Below, piece by piece: positions 25,154 through 27,949 of a stretch of DNA of 27,949 bases; position 1 is the first letter of the stretch; the number at the start of each line of letters is the position of its first letter. A program made the position numbers and the translations under genes. The stretch is from Bacteroides sp. (GTDB lineage: Bacteria > Bacteroidota > Bacteroidia > Bacteroidales > Bacteroidaceae): the NCBI GenBank assembly GCA_019414725.1, contig DXLM01000044.1:1-27949 (forward strand), read 5' to 3'. The notes below the pieces were generated by a model. That model saw only the letters and a program-made list of their open reading frames with translations. It searched no databases and was not told the DNA's origin.

Positions 25154-25455
25154 ATGAAATTAAAAATAACTATTCTTTTAGCTTTCTGTATTCTGCTGGT
25201 TAGTTGTGCTTCTTTATTAGGTGTACAAAGTAGCAAATATATTTCTGAAAAGATTGAGATAGGTATGAGTAAGAATGAATTTCAAAAGCTTTTTGGTGAA
25301 CCATACGCAAAGGAAATGATAACAGGCAGATATAATCGTCATGTTGAACGGCTGCTATATCAGGAAAGCCTGTACGGCCAAGAATGGATACCTTAGTAAT
25401 TGCTTTTACTTTTCAAAACGGGAAACTGGTAAGTCAAGAGGTTGTAAGTAAATAA
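25154..25455 (+). pseudogene. Small lipoprotein (SmpA/OmlA-like), frameshifted near the C-terminus
   Basis: Start at ATG 25154 (an in-frame ATG at 25130 would put codons before the signal). Lipoprotein signal MKLKITILLAFCILLV then SCASL, followed by IEIGMSKNEFQKLFGEP, the typical helix-turn of SmpA/BamE-like domains. The frame stops early at 25394-25396. The next frame, from about 25383, continues with LVIAFTFQNGKLVSQEV and stops at 25455; this is just the closing strand expected for the fold. A net one-base shift around 25375-25385 would join the two into a protein of about 100 aa. Either a recent inactivation or a base-call error. Confidence 0.65.
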
Positions 25456-25576
25456 TATGTCAATAGAAAAGGGAACAAATAACTTAACTTTTATGAAGAA
25501 TATAAATTACTGTCGGATTTAAGTTTATTTGAGAATCACTTATTTTTATGCAAATATTTAAAAAGTTATACTTTGA

Positions 25577-25642
25577 ACTGCAGAAAAATTGAACCGGTGG
25601 GTGCAGGAAGACGAGGAACGGGAATGGATGCGGAAAAGATAA
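25577..25642 (+). pseudogene. Possible C-terminal scrap of an ICE gene
   Basis: After an AT-rich stretch the composition shifts at about 25575. An open segment without a start reads TAEKLNRWVQEDEERE then WMRKR and stops at TAA 25640-25642. The charged tail and codon use resemble the ICE-type genes that follow. I do not recognise the parent. The upstream sequence 25456-25576 holds nothing I can name. Confidence 0.3.
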
Positions 25643-25685
25643 TGAGAAAATGGGGCATTGGCGTCATAGTCTGCAAAAAATTGCT

Positions 25686-25693
25686 TACCTTTG
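25686..25693 (+). promoter_or_regulatory. -7 box for the small protein/GNAT pair
   Basis: TACCTTTG, a full TAnnTTTG match, 26 bases before the ATG at 25720. The nearest upstream TTG (25658-25660) gives a 25-base spacer, longer than usual. Confidence 0.55.
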
Positions 25694-25719
25694 CAGAAAC
25701 AATTATAATACAATAGATT

Positions 25720-25878
25720 ATGGCATTAGAAATTAAAGCAATCCCCACGCTAAGAGGCAAAGAGGCAGAGCGTTTCGTGAAGGAAGCGGACAAAGCCTAC
25801 AAAAGCAAGGAGAAGATTGACTTCAGCAAGCAGGTAAAGATAGCCCGTGCCATACTGAAAAAAGCCAATATGTTGTAG
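25720..25878 (+). CDS. Small basic protein paired with a GNAT acetyltransferase (antitoxin-like)
   Basis: 52 aa, beginning MALEIKAIPTLRGKEAERFV and ending RAILKKANML. It is lysine-rich, with an N-terminal extended segment and predicted helices. It starts behind a full promoter and ends 2 bases before the GNAT gene, so the two are translationally coupled. From memory, the same two-gene unit recurs in Bacteroidales mobile elements. The layout (short basic protein, then GNAT enzyme) resembles AtaR-AtaT/TacA-TacT toxin-antitoxin pairs, but no ribbon-helix-helix motif is certain, so the antitoxin role is an inference. Confidence 0.75.
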   Translation: MALEIKAIPTLRGKEAERFVKEADKAYKSKEKIDFSKQVKIARAILKKANML

Positions 25879-25880
25879 GC

Positions 25881-26488
25881 ATGGGATTCCTGTTAGACAA
25901 ATGCAGTTTTTCTCCGCTTGACGAGGAAGTTATAGGCAAGTGCTGTCCTTTTTCATGCGGCAATGCCGATTTGGACGACTTTTTCCGGCAGGACGCATCG
26001 CTTTACAGCCGTCAGATGCTCGGAAAGAGCTATTGTTTCCGGCTGGGCGAAGACCCTTCCGTCATAGTCTGTGCATTTACGCTCTCCAATGACAGCATTC
26101 GTGTGGACATATTGCCGAACAGCAGGGAAAAGAAAGTGCAGAAAGACATCCCCCGTTCCACAAGCAGATGCGGCGTTATCCAGGCGTACTGATTGGACGC
26201 TTGGGTATCAATGTGGAATTTGCCCACCGTAGCATAGGCAGCGAGCTGATGGAGTTCATCAAGTCATGGTTCATTGACGCAGGCAACAAGACTGGTTGCC
26301 GCTTTCTGATAGTGGATGCCTATAACGAGGAAATTCCGTTGGGGTATTATCAGAAGAACGGTTTTACCTTCTTGTTATCCACTGAAAGCCAAGAAGCGGA
26401 GAATACCGGATTCAGCAAGGATACGAAACTGCGGACACGACTGATGTACTTTGACCTCATATCACTGATCAATGAGCCAGAAGAATGA
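25881..26488 (+). pseudogene. GNAT-family N-acetyltransferase, frameshifted
   Basis: About 202 aa when repaired. The first part (25881 on) gives MGFLLDKCSFSPLDEEVIGK, SVIVCAFTLSNDSIRVD and then DIPRS. The second part, two frames over, gives KQMRRYPGVLIGRLGI, the acetyl-CoA loop region NVEFAHRSIGSELMEF, RFLIVDAYNEEIPLGYYQKN and a C-terminus ending 26488. The frames join if the two bases AC at 26160-26161 are removed. Unrepaired, the enzyme stops at 26192, before the acetyl-CoA loop, and would be inactive. Its 52-aa partner remains intact. No slippery heptamer is seen at the break. Confidence 0.82.
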
Positions 26489-26505
26489 CAACGGAATAGT
26501 CAAAC

Positions 26506-26553
26506 GAAAATCCGTAACATTTCACATTGGAGTGCTACGGATTTTCCTTTTTT
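26506..26553 (+). terminator. Terminator of the small protein/GNAT unit
   Basis: GAAAATCCGTA (26506-26516) and TACGGATTTTC (26536-26546) pair perfectly over 11 bp, followed by C and six T. It lies 18 nt past the GNAT stop and 14 bases before the convergent coupling-protein fragment. Confidence 0.85.
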
Positions 26554-26566
26554 CGCCTACGATGCG

Positions 26567-27613
26567 TTACTTGTTCTGCAAGAGGTATTGCAGTTCCGGG
26601 TCGGACTGGATACGTTGCAACTTGTCGGCGACAATCTGCCGCACCTCTGTACGGATGCGGTTGTAGTTCTCCTGAGTCATCTCCTTCATGCGGTCGTTGC
26701 CGTCGGCATCGGTAAAGTCCGTGATGACGGGAATAGGCTTGTAAGCCTGTTCTTTACGTTTAACCTTTTCGGCATCTGCCACAATCTCGCAATGGAAAAT
26801 CTTCTGCTCGATGCACTCGCTGAAGTTGTCGGTGACCGCCCCGACGAACATGCCCTGCGTGAGCGTGGAAATCTTGCTTGCTGGGATAAGGCTCTCCATC
26901 TGCGTATTGATGGAGGTGGACTTGTCCTCTCTGTTGATGGTGATACTCTGCCGCTTCTGCAAGATTTTACCGAAACGTTCAGACAGGGGCTTGGCGGTTT
27001 TGACCACCTGTCCAGAAAAGATGTTGCCGACGGTGTTCATCACCACGGCGGCTTCCTTGTCGTCGTAGTCGCGTTTCAGCTGGGAGAAGTCCTGAAAGCC
27101 CAGCATGGTGGAAACCTTGTTGCTTCGGGCGGTGGCAATCAGGTTGTCCGGGTCCTTGAAGTAAATCGTGGGCAGCTCGTCTATGATTATCGAGGATTTG
27201 AGCCTGCCCTTCTTGTTCACGAGTTTTACGATGCGCGAGTTGTACAGTTTCAATGCCGCCCCATAGATGTTCTGGCGGTCGGGATTGTTGCTCACGCAAA
27301 GGATTTTCAGTTCGTCGGGATTGTTGATGTCGAGCGTGTACTCGTTGTTGGACATGACCCAGTAGAGCTGCGGGGAAATCATGCGTGAGAGCGGAATCTT
27401 CGCCGAGGCTATCTGCCCGGTGAGCTGTTCTATCGCTCCGCCCTGCCATGCGTCCATGGACGGGAAAAGGTAGTTCTCCAGTTCGGGATAGCTGGTCAGA
27501 ATAGGAAACACGTCTTCGTATGCCCAATTGGATTTAGAAATAAAAATTGTATCTTTGTAATGTAATGATGGAGCATAGATAAGCGAAAGTCTATGAATGA
27601 CATAAAAAGACAA
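26567..27613 (-). pseudogene. C-terminal part of a TraG/VirD4-like conjugation coupling protein (MobC type)
   Basis: Open to 27613 (348 aa), but family-like sequence begins only about residue 27 (SNWAYEDVFPILTSYPELEN, minus strand from about 27537). Seen are a Walker B-type SSIIIDELPTIYF, an ARSNKVSTMLGFQDFSQLKR motif typical of coupling ATPases, then NIFSGQVVKTAKPLSERFGK and a charged C-terminus. The Walker A half and the membrane N-terminus are missing; full proteins of this type are about 650 aa or more. The first ~26 codons (MSFYVIHRL...) come from unrelated AT-rich DNA. The upstream part was lost by a deletion or insertion whose breakpoint is near 27537, so it is not functional for transfer. 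Confidence 0.75.
27528..27557 (+). promoter_or_regulatory. Strong promoter at the coupling-protein breakpoint
   Basis: TTG (27528-27530), 19-base spacer, TATCTTTG (27550-27557): perfect consensus and spacing on the plus strand, pointing away from the truncated gene. Initiation near 27563 would give a transcript of about 220 nt ending at the terminator at 27749-27784. Confidence 0.7.
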
Positions 27614-27649
27614 AAAACGGTTACTAAATCGTTACAATTGAAAAAATGA
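27593..27649 (+). CDS. Possible 18-aa peptide
   Basis: ATG at 27593 reads MNDIKRQKTVTKSLQLKK and stops at TGA. It lies about 30 nt after the predicted start of transcription and is strongly basic. There is no clear ribosome site and no family; it may be chance. Confidence 0.2.
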   Translation: MNDIKRQKTVTKSLQLKK

Positions 27650-27690
27650 ATTTATATAAAATATAGATTTATAAGGACTTACGAGAGAAA

Positions 27691-27715
27691 GGTTCATAAT
27701 CCTGTCTCTTCGCTG
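27691..27715 (+). other. Degenerate tRNA-Ser 3' end, likely attR
   Basis: Matches the tRNA-Ser T arm/acceptor (21609-21633) at 20 of 25 positions; the block CCTGTCTCTTCGCTG differs at one base in 15. Upstream GAGAGA (27684-27689) can pair with TCTCTT to form an acceptor-like stem. The remainder of the tRNA is absent. As with the intact tRNA, an intrinsic terminator follows within about 60 bases. Confidence 0.6.
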
Positions 27716-27748
27716 AACGCTAAAGATAAATAGTGGAAAAGTTAAGAT

Positions 27749-27784
27749 AAGTCCCGTAAAATCAATGTTTTACGGGACTTTTTT
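27749..27784 (+). terminator. Strong intrinsic terminator after the tRNA-Ser relic
   Basis: AAGTCCCGTAAAA (27749-27761) and TTTTACGGGACTT (27768-27780) form a perfect 13-bp stem with a 6-base loop and a six-T run. The stem core (TCCCGTAAA) resembles that of the terminator after the intact tRNA-Ser. Confidence 0.9.
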
Positions 27785-27945
27785 CATTTTGTCGACAGGC
27801 AAGAAAAGGACAAGAACAGAGTCTCCTTGTCAAGGCCGAGTGCGTTCAGATCTTTCCATAGCAACTGGTGCTCATCAAACTTATACTGCCGGGGCAGTTT
27901 GGCGATACGTCCCTCGTCGTTGAGTTCGCTGTTTTCTACCAGTTT
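27784..27945 (-). pseudogene. Fragment of an ICE protein (DUF3945-like)
   Basis: On the minus strand, from just after an in-frame TAG (27948-27946), it reads KLVENSELNDEGRIAKLPRQ, YKFDEHQLLWKDLNALGLDK, ETL, then diverges (FLSFSCLSTK) and stops at 27786-27784. From memory the recognisable part belongs to the DUF3945/DUF4099 family protein of CTnDOT-like elements. The rest of the protein is missing at the 3' side, and the sequence runs off the window at the 5' side. It shows that ICE material continues beyond the tRNA-Ser relic. Confidence 0.5.
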
Positions 27946-27949
27946 CTAG

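Noticed and set aside
25566..25793. 75-codon minus-strand frame
   Set aside because: It crosses the promoter and start of the 52-aa gene on the opposite strand and lacks any family feature.
26155..26170. Programmed frameshift in the GNAT gene
   Set aside because: No slippery heptamer or downstream pseudoknot is visible; a plain two-base gain explains the break.
26588..27388. 266-codon plus-strand open frame
   Set aside because: It lies antisense to the coupling-protein fragment, whose frame shows clear family motifs; it has no signal, promoter or motif of its own.
26979..27527. 182-codon minus-strand open frame
   Set aside because: Alternate frame of the coupling-protein fragment; its Arg/Gln/His-rich composition is typical of an out-of-frame shadow.

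Overview
The window looks like chromosome of a Bacteroides/Phocaeicola-type gut bacterium. The grounds are a SusC/SusD pair with FecR and an ECF sigma factor, several DUF-type Bacteroidales lipoproteins, and promoters of the Bacteroidetes type (TTG, about 19-20 bases, TAnnTTTG). It splits into a housekeeping part (1 to about 21,640) and an accessory, heavily eroded island (about 21,640 to 27,949).

Housekeeping part. Endonuclease IV (nfo, +) is followed by a gene-poor gap, then two leftward genes: a 690-aa secreted lipoprotein and a stand-alone TrpB2-type tryptophan synthase beta. Their spacer holds a striking 21-bp-periodic array of GGAGTTAACTCC palindromes. Rightward come a two-gene K+ uptake operon (ktrB-ktrA), a DUF4738-like lipoprotein and a PepSY-like periplasmic protein. 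A 93-nt hairpin element then separates them from leftward L-serine dehydratase (sdaA). Next is a leftward regulated outer-membrane uptake operon: ECF sigma factor, FecR anti-sigma, SusC with an STN signalling domain, SusD, and a secreted PPP-type metallophosphoesterase closed by a strong terminator. No glycoside hydrolase is present, so the phosphatase is the only enzyme of this locus. MutS2 lies upstream and also reads leftward.

Accessory part. tRNA-Ser(TGA) carries a phage/ICE-type attachment site. A 20/25-match copy of its 3' end lies 6.1 kb downstream (27,691), next to another intrinsic terminator. Between them are relics of integrative elements (an integrase N-terminus joined to the tail of a large ICE protein, and a truncated TraG/VirD4-like coupling protein). 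The live cargo is two tandem Crp/Fnr-like regulators, two lipoprotein genes each preceded by a copy of the same ~310-bp terminator/palindrome/promoter cassette, and a small protein plus GNAT acetyltransferase pair whose acetyltransferase is frameshifted. A further ICE fragment runs to the window end.

Most interesting are (1) the duplicated regulatory cassette with a perfect operator-like palindrome just upstream of the -7 box, beside two Crp-like genes; (2) the 21-bp periodic palindrome array; (3) the sigma/anti-sigma/SusCD/phosphatase operon; and (4) the tRNA-Ser att pair with a promoter-tRNA relic-terminator unit at the far end. Family assignments rest on motifs read by eye and on memory; no database search was run.
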